A DNA stretch of 6,854 nucleotides from Spirochaetia bacterium (GCA_009929055.1 SABI01000131.1:1-6854), one strand, 5' to 3'; shown: positions 1-5,968, numbered from the stretch's first letter. Numbers and translations are program-made. The notes: a model not told the origin generated them from the sequence alone.

Positions 1-4
1 ACGT

Positions 5-43
5 AATGTTATTATTGATTATTTAATGTTTTTATAATAACAT
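5..43 (+). promoter_or_regulatory. Putative dapB promoter with overlapping inverted repeat
   Basis: A perfect TATAAT (-10) box lies at 33-38, which would place the transcription start near 45. No good -35 box sits at normal spacing; the best is a weak TTATTA at 9-14. The -10 box overlaps the right arm of a perfect 10-bp inverted repeat, ATGTTATTAT at 6-15 and ATAATAACAT at 34-43. A third related copy, AATGTTTT, lies at 25-32 in direct orientation. A dyad spanning the promoter could be a regulator-binding site, and the weak -35 would suit activation or control. The region is very AT-rich, so chance repeats are possible. That promoter and operator overlap here is inference. Confidence 0.45.
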
Positions 44-44
44 A

Positions 45-75
45 ATTCCACTTAAACAAAAACAAGAGGTGGAAT
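45..75 (+). promoter_or_regulatory. Leader hairpin covering the dapB ribosome binding site
   Basis: Bases 45-53 (ATTCCACTT) can pair with 67-75 (AGGTGGAAT), giving a 9-pair stem with one G-U pair and a 13-base A-rich loop (54-66). The 3' arm contains the Shine-Dalgarno sequence AGGTGG (67-72) and ends on the base just before the ATG at 76. The predicted transcription start (about 45) coincides with the first base of the stem. The folded leader would hide the ribosome binding site, so translation could depend on temperature, a protein or RNA, or ribosome supply. The pairing is directly visible; the regulatory role is inference. Confidence 0.5.
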
Positions 76-1287
76 ATGATAAGAGTAATACTACACGGAT
101 GTAATGGCCGAATGGGAACTGTCTTAACAGATCTAATTAACAATATGGATCAGATGAGTGTAGTTGCCGGGGTCGATGTTAATGTTGGAGATAGGGAATA
201 TCCTGTATTCTCCTCTTTAGAAATGTGTGATGTAGAAGCAGATGTAATGATTGACTTCTCTTCCCCCCTCTCTCTTAAACACTACATACCTGCTGCTATT
301 AATAAAAAACTTCCAGTAGTAGTTGCTACTACTGGTTTAAAAGAGGAAGAACTTTCCTTATTAGAGAAAGCTTCTTCTTCAATTCCTATTTTCAGATCAG
401 CAAATATGTCTGTAGGAATTAATCTTATTCAACAGCTCTTACAGTCTTCGGCTAAAGTGTTAGGTGATAGATACGACATTGAAATAATTGAAAAACATCA
501 CCATTTCAAAAAAGATGCCCCAAGTGGGACAGCACTCATGCTCGCAGATTCTATTAACCAAGTCCTCTTAGAGAAAAAAAGATACGTCCCTGGCCGTAGT
601 GGCAACGACGCCCTACGTAAGAGTGATGAAATTGGAATTCATGCAATTCGTGGTGGTTCAATTGTTGGTGAACATGAGGTAATCTTTGCTGGTCAAGATG
701 AAATCATCTCTATAGGACACGCTTCCTACTCACGGTCAGTATTTGCCACCGGAGCCCTAGCAGCTGCTGCTTATATCTATAAGAGCAAAGCAAAGATGTA
801 TAATATGCAAGATATGATAAACGCAACTAGTGCAGTTACCACCATTAGTTTGTTTGAAGAAGAGGTTCTTGTTTCTATTGAGAAACTTCCTAATAATATG
901 AGTAATCTTACTAGAGTCTATGAAGTTCTTGCCCTCAATGATGTCTTTATTGATATGACAAGCCACACTTTCAGCAATCATACCCACCTCTCTATCTCTT
1001 TTACTATTAAAGATAGAGATAAAAAGAAAACAAAGGAACTTTTAGAAACGCTCCAAAAAGAACTCTCTTTTATATTCACTATCGATGATACTATTTCAAA
1101 AATTAGTGTAGAGGGTCCTGGAATGGAATTCCAGTCTGGTATTGCTTATAAGGTATTTAATATGATGGCAAAGGAAGATATCCCTATTCTCACAGTTACC
1201 ACAAGTGAAAATAAAATTTCTTATATTTCCCCTACTCACCTTGCCCCTAAAGCAATTAGCATTATTAAGAGAGAATTTAATATATAG
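76..1287 (+). CDS. dapB: 4-hydroxy-tetrahydrodipicolinate reductase with C-terminal tandem ACT domains
   Basis: This cytosolic enzyme reduces 4-hydroxy-tetrahydrodipicolinate with NAD(P)H in lysine and meso-diaminopimelate synthesis. Residues 1-249 are a complete DapB: dinucleotide-binding G8-C-N-G11-R-M-G14, the ATTGL strand (84-88), SANMSVGIN (108-116), and the substrate/catalytic motif E139-K-H141-H142-H-F-K145-K-D-A-P-S-G-T. H141, H142 and K145 align with E. coli H159, H160 and K163. The family normally stops near 250-270 residues, but this protein has 403. Residues about 254-330 and 338-403 resemble the two ACT domains of aspartokinase: FIDM (291-294), ISVEGPGM (343-350), and TTSENKIS (375-382), which recalls the STSEIKIS strand. 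There is no kinase domain. The ATG follows AGAGGTGG at 65-72. The gene appears monocistronic in this window. Lysine or a related amino acid may bind the ACT pair, but this is inferred. The DapB identity is firm; the ACT call is probable. Confidence 0.93.
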   Translation: MIRVILHGCNGRMGTVLTDLINNMDQMSVVAGVDVNVGDREYPVFSSLEMCDVEADVMIDFSSPLSLKHYIPAAINKKLPVVVATTGLKEEELSLLEKASSSIPIFRSANMSVGINLIQQLLQSSAKVLGDRYDIEIIEKHHHFKKDAPSGTALMLADSINQVLLEKKRYVPGRSGNDALRKSDEIGIHAIRGGSIVGEHEVIFAGQDEIISIGHASYSRSVFATGALAAAAYIYKSKAKMYNMQDMINATSAVTTISLFEEEVLVSIEKLPNNMSNLTRVYEVLALNDVFIDMTSHTFSNHTHLSISFTIKDRDKKKTKELLETLQKELSFIFTIDDTISKISVEGPGMEFQSGIAYKVFNMMAKEDIPILTVTTSENKISYISPTHLAPKAISIIKREFNI

Positions 1288-1302
1288 GTATGATTAGAAC
1301 TC

Positions 1303-1336
1303 TACATCCCACTGAATGTGTGGGATGTAATTTTTT
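1303..1336 (+). terminator. Intrinsic terminator of dapB
   Basis: A perfect 10-bp stem, TACATCCCAC (1303-1312) with GTGGGATGTA (1320-1329), has a 7-base loop and is followed by six T's at 1331-1336. It lies 16 bases past the dapB stop. The other side of the hairpin has no T-run in the minus-strand direction, so it should stop dapB transcripts but is a poor terminator for the convergent topB. Confidence 0.9.
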
Positions 1337-1392
1337 ATATGAGAAAATCTATCTTATTCCATTACTCAATTAATTTTACAGATTCGATTAGC

Positions 1393-3696
1393 CTATTTTT
1401 TCCGGTTCTTATCTCTTTCTTTCTTTAATTTATTACTTGCCGCTAGAAGATCTGCAAATGTAGCGCCACTTGATTCGGGAGCTGGTTTGGTATAGGCAGT
1501 AGTATATTTTGGATTGGGTTTAGTAGATGTAGGAGTAGGTTTCGTTGATGTGGGAGCTGGTTTAGAAGCAAAGGATTCCCTCCTTTCTCTTCTTTTACTA
1601 GGGCGAATGACTTCAATCACTATTTCATAGTCTTCTTCCTTGTGAACTGGAGCTTTCTTTTTTATAATGACTTTTTTTGTTTGTCCTACTGTATTGGTTG
1701 TTACTGTTTTCATCTTAACTACTGGAGTAGATATCTCTTTTTTGAGTTTTTTAATTTCAACTTCTTCATAAGAGCATGAAAGGGAGAGACAGATATTATG
1801 AACTCTTGAAAGTTCATCAATGCTCTTCATCATATCTCCATTACATGCTGGGCACTTCTTTGCATCACTATAGGAGGGGCTAAAAGATTCATTACTTAAT
1901 TTAATTTCTCTTACGAGGAGTTTGGTTTTTTCTTTTATATCAGTAATGAAAAGTTCATATGAATCTTCTCCTTCACTAATTGCATTTAGTCTTCGCTCCC
2001 ATAGTCCCGTGAGACTAGGGGATTGGAGCATGTCTGGGGCAAGACGAACTAGTTCTCTTCCATAAGGGGTCGGCACTAAAGACTTTCCATCCCGTTCTAT
2101 ATAGCGATTACTTATCAATTTTTCAATTATTTCAGCCCTTGTAGCAGGAGTCCCAATTCCCCCTTTCAGCTCTTTTTTTATTTCAGAATCTTCTACGAAT
2201 CTCCCTGCATGTTCCATTGCAGAGAGGAGCGTTGCTTCTGTATAACGAGGTGGGGGGGTAAGATTGACTTTCTTGGTGCGTACTTTTCCTATTGGGAGCT
2301 GATTGGCTACCTGTAGATTACTCATTAATCCATCATCTAAGAGGTCATCACTTATTTCAGACTTTTTGATTTCATCTGGGGCGAAAGCTATCATATCGCG
2401 CCATCCGTTTTGTTTTTTTACTACAGATCTACTTTTAAACGAGTAGGAATTGCTTTCTAATGTAATAAAGGTTGACTCATACACATAATCATTACTAAGC
2501 ACTTGGACAAAACGAAGAGCAATTAAACTCCAAAGAGCTTTTTCCTTTGCACTTAGGCGACTAAGGACTACTGGCTGTTCTGTTGGAATAATTGCATGGT
2601 GATCAGTAACTTTACTCTCCACTACGAATCTCCCTAGATCTTCTCTATATCCTTCCTTTCGATACATGTCTGCAACCTGGCCAAATTCTGTTTCACTTAA
2701 AGCTTTAAGGCGTAGAGGGATTGTTGCAACAATATCTTGGGTGATATAACGAGAATCTGTTCGAGGGTAGGAGACTATTTTATGTACTTCATAGAGTTTT
2801 TGTAGAACATCTAGGGTCTCTTTAGCACTAAAAGAGAGAATTGTATTGGCATCTCGTTGTAATTCAGTAAGATCATAGGCTAAAGGTGGTTCTTCTTTCT
2901 TTTCACTTACGTCAATAGAGGTAATAGTAGCATTCGTTGATTCAACTTTTTTAACTATTATAGTAGCTTTCTCTTCACTTTCTATCTTCATCACCTCTTC
3001 CCCTTCATACAAAGAAGCACTAAAGAGGCCAAGATTGGCCCTAATTGTCCAGTAAGAAGAGCCAAGAAATGCATCGCGCTCATCTTCTTTTGAAGTAATT
3101 AGGGCAAGAGTAGGAGTCTGAACACGACCTGCAGAGAGTTTTGCATCATAGCGACATGTGAGGGCACGAGTAACATTCATTCCGACATACCAATCTGCTG
3201 CAGCTCTTGCTTCCCCTGCTCTATATAGACCTTCATACACTTCTCCATCTTGAAGAGAAGCAAACCCACTTTCTATTGCACTTCTTGTTTGGCTACTTAT
3301 CCAAAGACGTTTAATTTCTTTCGTCCACCCCGCCTTTTTAATAATCCAGCGAGCAACTAGTTCTCCTTCTCTTCCAGCATCTGTTGCAATAATAAGGGTA
3401 GAGATATCTTCTCTCTTAAGGAGAGTTGAAATTACTTCATATTGATCTTTTGTCCCTTCCATCACTTCTTGTTCAAGATTTGTGGGGAGCATAGGGAGGG
3501 ATGAGAGTGACCATCTTCTGAAAGCATCTGCATAATGGGCGGGTTCAGCAAGTTCTAATAGGTGCCCCAAGGCCCAACTTACAACATATCTTTCCCCTTC
3601 GATATATCCTTTTTGACTCTTTGTTGCACCGAGAACTTTTGCAATCTCTCTGGCAACGGAAGGTTTTTCTGCTAATACAAATGCTTTTGAACTCAT
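1393..3696 (-). CDS. topB: DNA topoisomerase III (type IA)
   Basis: This enzyme cuts and rejoins one DNA strand through a 5'-phosphotyrosine and acts on precatenanes and recombination intermediates. Numbered from the ATG at 3696 (767 residues), the N-terminal Toprim domain has the AEKPS glutamate (E10) and TDAGREGE (metal-binding D106). Further on come SAGRVQTPT (about 188-196), the catalytic Y310 in SYPRTDSR, and GGIGTPATRA (about 512-521). A four-cysteine putative zinc motif follows (C615, C618, C636, C641). After about residue 646 comes a basic, low-complexity tail with KPxPTST repeats and a Lys/Arg-rich end, making it longer than E. coli TopB (653 residues). The frame is open to a TTG at 3708, but GGAG at 3706-3703 lies 6 bases before the ATG at 3696 and overlaps that TTG codon, so the ATG is preferred. 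It is divergent from the ferredoxin gene. TopB occurs on many conjugative elements, but no mobility genes are visible here. Confidence 0.95.
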   Translation of the reverse strand: MSSKAFVLAEKPSVAREIAKVLGATKSQKGYIEGERYVVSWALGHLLELAEPAHYADAFRRWSLSSLPMLPTNLEQEVMEGTKDQYEVISTLLKREDISTLIIATDAGREGELVARWIIKKAGWTKEIKRLWISSQTRSAIESGFASLQDGEVYEGLYRAGEARAAADWYVGMNVTRALTCRYDAKLSAGRVQTPTLALITSKEDERDAFLGSSYWTIRANLGLFSASLYEGEEVMKIESEEKATIIVKKVESTNATITSIDVSEKKEEPPLAYDLTELQRDANTILSFSAKETLDVLQKLYEVHKIVSYPRTDSRYITQDIVATIPLRLKALSETEFGQVADMYRKEGYREDLGRFVVESKVTDHHAIIPTEQPVVLSRLSAKEKALWSLIALRFVQVLSNDYVYESTFITLESNSYSFKSRSVVKKQNGWRDMIAFAPDEIKKSEISDDLLDDGLMSNLQVANQLPIGKVRTKKVNLTPPPRYTEATLLSAMEHAGRFVEDSEIKKELKGGIGTPATRAEIIEKLISNRYIERDGKSLVPTPYGRELVRLAPDMLQSPSLTGLWERRLNAISEGEDSYELFITDIKEKTKLLVREIKLSNESFSPSYSDAKKCPACNGDMMKSIDELSRVHNICLSLSCSYEEVEIKKLKKEISTPVVKMKTVTTNTVGQTKKVIIKKKAPVHKEEDYEIVIEVIRPSKRRERRESFASKPAPTSTKPTPTSTKPNPKYTTAYTKPAPESSGATFADLLAASNKLKKERDKNRKK
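1517..1558 (-). repeat. Two-copy 21-bp tandem repeat in the topB tail
   Basis: On the plus strand, two adjacent 21-base units (1517-1537 and 1538-1558) start GGTTTAGTAGATGT and GGTTTCGTTGATGT and match at 16 of 21 positions by eye. On the coding (minus) strand they encode seven-residue KPxPTST units in the low-complexity C-terminal tail of TopB. The divergence lies at scattered positions, and the Lys-Pro-Pro-Thr-Ser-Thr pattern is kept. Such in-frame units may change number between strains. Confidence 0.75.
1774..1854 (-). other. C4 putative zinc-binding segment of TopB
   Basis: This segment encodes TopB residues 615-641 (ATG-3696 numbering). It has a CPAC knuckle (C615, C618) and a second pair, C636 and C641, spaced CX4C. 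It resembles the zinc ribbons found near the C-terminus of type IA topoisomerases, which bind single-stranded DNA, although the second pair is spaced more widely than the usual CX2C. Only one such unit is present, at the junction between the catalytic core and the basic tail. Confidence 0.6.
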
Positions 3697-3702
3697 AGAT
3701 AT

Positions 3703-3706
3703 CTCC
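3703..3706 (-). promoter_or_regulatory. Ribosome binding site fixing the topB start
   Basis: On the minus strand GGAG is followed by six bases (ATATCT) and the ATG at 3696-3694. The longer open frame would start with TTG at 3708, which itself overlaps this GGAG, so the site supports the shorter protein beginning MSSKAFVLAEKPS. Type IA topoisomerases typically have the first conserved strand immediately after the start, as here. Confidence 0.75.
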
Positions 3707-3732
3707 AAAATTGTTTAATTCATTAGTCCTCC

Positions 3733-3738
3733 ATTATA
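3733..3738 (-). promoter_or_regulatory. Candidate -10 box for topB
   Basis: The minus strand reads TATAAT at 3738-3733, which would place the transcription start near 3726, about 30 bases before the topB ATG. No convincing -35 box lies 16-18 bases upstream; a TTGCAA at 3764-3759 is 20 bases away. The box is perfect, but the promoter as a whole is weakly supported. Confidence 0.4.
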
Positions 3739-3810
3739 TTGACAATTGATGATGAAAGTTGCAAGAGGAGAGAGGGATAAAAAATTATGAGGAGTATGCC
3801 AAAGAGAGAC

Positions 3811-3840
3811 TTGACGGATTGTAGCCTTGAGGTATATAGT
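3811..3840 (+). promoter_or_regulatory. Promoter of the ferredoxin gene
   Basis: TTGACG at 3811-3816 is a near-consensus -35 box. It is followed by TATAGT at 3835-3840 (18-base spacer) or the overlapping TATATA at 3833-3838 (16-base spacer). Transcription would start near 3847, about 27 bases before the ATG at 3874. Because the promoter lies inside the longer upstream open frame, it also argues that translation starts at 3874. Confidence 0.7.
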
Positions 3841-3873
3841 CGAGGGCGTATAAACCTTTTGAAGGAGTCCGAT

Positions 3874-4041
3874 ATGGCATATACTATCACTGATGCATGT
3901 GTTGCATGTGGTTCTTGTTTACCAGAATGTCCAGTAGAAGCAATTAGCGAAGGGGACATCTACGTAATCGACGCAGATCTCTGCATTAGCTGTGGCGCAT
4001 GTGTTGACGCATGTCCTACTGGTGCTATTATTCCAGACTAA
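3874..4041 (+). CDS. 2[4Fe-4S] bacterial-type ferredoxin
   Basis: This 55-residue soluble electron carrier holds two [4Fe-4S] clusters. Two CxxCxxCxxxCP motifs are complete: C9, C12, C15, C19-P20 and C37, C40, C43, C47-P48. They sit in two similar half-domains joined by SEGDIYVIDAD, the usual layout of clostridial-type ferredoxins. The length matches the family. The start is set by AAGGAG at 3862-3867, seven bases before the ATG; the open frame extends 29 codons upstream, but that stretch contains the promoter and resembles no ferredoxin. It has its own promoter and terminator, so it is probably a single-gene transcript. Such proteins pass low-potential electrons to pyruvate:ferredoxin oxidoreductase, hydrogenases or similar enzymes and are typical of anaerobes. 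The specific partner cannot be inferred here. Confidence 0.95.
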   Translation: MAYTITDACVACGSCLPECPVEAISEGDIYVIDADLCISCGACVDACPTGAIIPD

Positions 4042-4068
4042 ACGTCTAAAACAATAATAGTGAGCAAT

Positions 4069-4103
4069 AAAGACAGCTTAATGAGTAGGCTGTCTTTTTA
4101 TTT
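4069..4103 (+). terminator. Intrinsic terminator after the ferredoxin gene
   Basis: AAAGACAGCTT (4069-4079) pairs with AGGCTGTCTTT (4087-4097) to give an 11-pair stem with one T-G pair and a 7-base loop. It is followed by a T-rich tract (TTATTT), with T's 4095-4099 continuous from the stem. It separates the ferredoxin from the membrane protein/xseAB cluster and implies that the latter has its own promoter. Confidence 0.88.
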
Positions 4104-4117
4104 GTCTTTATATCTAT

Positions 4118-4123
4118 TACAAT
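4118..4123 (+). promoter_or_regulatory. Candidate -10 box for the membrane protein/xseAB cluster
   Basis: TACAAT at 4118-4123 would start transcription near 4130, only about three bases before the ATG at 4133. The -35 region is poor (TTTTTA at 4095-4100, 17-base spacer, inside the terminator). A promoter is expected here because a strong terminator precedes the cluster, but the exact box is uncertain. Confidence 0.35.
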
Positions 4124-4132
4124 GAAATTCTT

Positions 4133-4750
4133 ATGAATGATTATTCTTTAACTGCATTTCCTATGATTGTGTTTTCTTTAATAGCCTCAATGTATCTATT
4201 CAATGGAGCTTTCTTTCGATTTAGAACTCACATCGCCTTATTTTTCTCTGCATTTATCATGATTGCAATAATCTTTATAGCCTTTAATCAACAAAAGATT
4301 GTATTTGCTTTTTCCCTATTATTTAGCTCAATAACCCAATTTTCTTTTTTGACTACCCTCTTAATCTTCTTTCTCTCTATAGGAGGAGTGTTTATTGTTG
4401 TAAAATGGGTGCTTCTTATTGCACCGTATATTATTATGATTACTTGTTCCCTAGTGTGTTCTTTAATGATGGGAGAATTTATTTTTGGTGTTGATAATCT
4501 TTATGTAATTCTTTTTATATGGGCTTTATGCCTTATTGTTGCAATAGTTCTTTATAGGATGAGAAGGCAAGAACTTCTTATCGTCTCATCTGCTCTCATT
4601 GGCTCATATGTTCTTTCTTCTCTGTTTGCTTCTTTATATTATTTCTCTCTCCCTGTACACATTACCCTCTTTATTGGATTGCTGGGGGGTGGATTACTCG
4701 TTCAGTTACATACGAACAAACAACTATTAAATAAAAGGAATGATGGATGA
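4133..4750 (+). CDS. Unrecognised multi-pass membrane protein
   Basis: I do not recognise this 205-residue protein. It is strongly hydrophobic, with about seven or eight likely membrane segments near residues 6-26, 32-51, 55-70, 73-93, 95-117, 121-141, 147-170 and 174-192. A positively charged loop (YRMRRQE, 141-147) and a polar, basic C-terminus (HTNKQLLNKRNDG) suggest cytoplasmic faces. The layout loosely recalls small 7-TM families such as DUF4203/TMEM198, but no diagnostic motif supports that. No Shine-Dalgarno site precedes the ATG at 4133, and no better in-frame start is apparent. Its TGA stop overlaps the xseA ATG in ATGA (4747-4750), so the two are probably translationally coupled. 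It could be an unrelated operon partner or something that links exonuclease VII to the membrane; the sequence does not decide. Confidence 0.85.
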   Translation: MNDYSLTAFPMIVFSLIASMYLFNGAFFRFRTHIALFFSAFIMIAIIFIAFNQQKIVFAFSLLFSSITQFSFLTTLLIFFLSIGGVFIVVKWVLLIAPYIIMITCSLVCSLMMGEFIFGVDNLYVILFIWALCLIVAIVLYRMRRQELLIVSSALIGSYVLSSLFASLYYFSLPVHITLFIGLLGGGLLVQLHTNKQLLNKRNDG

Positions 4751-5964
4751 TTCTAGAACGTGAAAAAGAAATATATAGTGTAAGTGAGATTACTTCCTCC
4801 ATAAAAACTCTTCTTGAAATGCATTTTACCCATATTGCAGTAAGTGGAGAAATTTCTAATTTTCGACCTGCTAGTAGTGGTCACTATTATTTTCAACTTA
4901 GCGATAAAGAATCTACTATCAGCGTAGTAATGTTCAAGTCGAGTGCTTATCGTCTCTCCTTCTCTCCAAAAGATGGAGATAAGGTAGTGGTTAAGGGCTC
5001 TATTTCTCTCTATGCTCCAAGAGGGTCATACCAAATAATTGCAACAAGTATGAGTCTAAGTGGAACGGGAGATATCCTCATTCTCCTTGAAAAAAGAAAG
5101 CAATATTATGCTAAACTTGGATATTTCGATCAATCGAGAAAGAGAGAACTCCCTAAGGTTATTAAGAAAATTGGCGTCATCACGAGTGATACAGGGGCTG
5201 CAATCCAAGATATCTTGCATGTTCTAAATCGAAGGAACAAAAGTATTGATATAGTAATTTTTCCCACCCTTGTTCAAGGGAATACAGCAGATATGATGAT
5301 TAGTAAACGTATTCGTCAGGCTCAAAGGATGAAAGATCTTGATGTGCTCATTATTACTCGAGGAGGGGGTTCTGTTGAAGATTTACTCCCGTTTAGTGAA
5401 GAAGCAGTTATAGAAGCAATTTATGAGAGTAAGATAATTACAATTAGTGCAGTTGGACATGAAATAGATAACTCACTCAGTGATTATGTAGCAGACGTGC
5501 GCTCTCCAACTCCTTCAGCTGCTGCTGAAATAGTGAGTTCTTCATCTGATGAGATTTTACAACAAGTCATAAGTAAAAGAGATGAAATGATTAATAGAGT
5601 TTCTTATACTCTGAATCTCTATAAAAATAGAATTACCCAGTTTAGTACTGGGTATGTAGCAGAGAAAGTAGAGCAGAAAATTCATCTCATGAGATTAAAA
5701 AATGATGATCTTATTACCCAAATGGTTGATTCTGTTTTGAAGAAAATTGCATTAAAAAAACGAGATTATGATGTACTTTTTGCTACCCTTATGGCCCTTT
5801 CTCCTTATACGATTCTTGAGAGGGGATATTCAATTGTTACAAAGGGCTCATCCCCTACCCCAATTAAAGATGCTGCTGATTTACTACTTGATGATAATAT
5901 TGAAGTCACATTCCACAAAGGGAAGGTGAGTGCACAGATACAATCAATTACAAATAAAGGATAA
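4747..5964 (+). CDS. xseA: Exonuclease VII large (catalytic) subunit
   Basis: This is the catalytic subunit of exonuclease VII, which degrades single-stranded DNA from both ends in a metal-independent way and works in mismatch and damage repair. The 405-residue length is normal, though slightly short against E. coli (456). Residues about 8-105 form the OB-fold (VSGEISNFRPASSGHYYFQL). The catalytic domain follows with GVITSDTGAAIQDI (143-156, D155), RGGGSVEDL (205-213, R205), and AVGHEIDNSLSDYVADVRSPTPSAAAE (split here for reference: H238, D241, then RSPTPSAAAE at 252-261). These match E. coli D155, R205, H238 and D241. A coiled-coil region (about 265-345) and the LSPYTILERGYSIVTK tail (351-366) complete the family layout. 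AAGGA at 4735-4739 is the ribosome site. It overlaps the upstream gene by 4 bases and lies 4 bases before xseB, making stoichiometric synthesis likely. Confidence 0.97.
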   Translation: MILEREKEIYSVSEITSSIKTLLEMHFTHIAVSGEISNFRPASSGHYYFQLSDKESTISVVMFKSSAYRLSFSPKDGDKVVVKGSISLYAPRGSYQIIATSMSLSGTGDILILLEKRKQYYAKLGYFDQSRKRELPKVIKKIGVITSDTGAAIQDILHVLNRRNKSIDIVIFPTLVQGNTADMMISKRIRQAQRMKDLDVLIITRGGGSVEDLLPFSEEAVIEAIYESKIITISAVGHEIDNSLSDYVADVRSPTPSAAAEIVSSSSDEILQQVISKRDEMINRVSYTLNLYKNRITQFSTGYVAEKVEQKIHLMRLKNDDLITQMVDSVLKKIALKKRDYDVLFATLMALSPYTILERGYSIVTKGSSPTPIKDAADLLLDDNIEVTFHKGKVSAQIQSITNKG

Positions 5965-5968
5965 GAGA

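Noticed and set aside
757..987. 76-codon open frame on the minus strand
   Set aside because: It lies wholly opposite the well-supported dapB ACT region, lacks family motifs, and is a shadow frame.
1118..1134. Perfect 7-bp inverted repeat CTGGAAT-GGA-ATTCCAG in dapB
   Set aside because: It is short, in coding sequence, includes a restriction-site-like palindrome, and has no following T-run; it is likely incidental.
796..1287. Separate internal start producing a free ACT subunit, as in the Bacillus aspartokinase beta subunit
   Set aside because: ATG codons exist at 796, 805 and 814, but no convincing ribosome site precedes them; there is not enough support to annotate it.
1393..3696. topB as part of an integrative conjugative element
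   Set aside because: TopB is common on such elements, but the neighbours are housekeeping genes and no relaxase, integrase, transfer gene or attachment repeat is seen.
3739..3744. Perfect TTGACA on the plus strand as a ferredoxin -35 box
   Set aside because: No -10-like hexamer occurs 16-18 bases downstream; the TTGACG/TATAGT pair at 3811-3840 is better placed.
3787..3873. 29-codon N-terminal extension of the ferredoxin
   Set aside because: It contains the likely -35 and -10 boxes, resembles no ferredoxin, and a strong ribosome site stands directly before the inner ATG at 3874.
3723..3959. 78-codon open frame on the minus strand
   Set aside because: It overlaps the ferredoxin gene and its promoter in antisense; the cysteine-coding repeats of the ferredoxin are certain and this frame has no recognisable content.
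5930..5968. 13-codon N-terminal extension of xseB into xseA
   Set aside because: The ribosome site AAAGGA at 5956-5961 fits the ATG at 5969, and the family begins at the MDWEKKLE segment.
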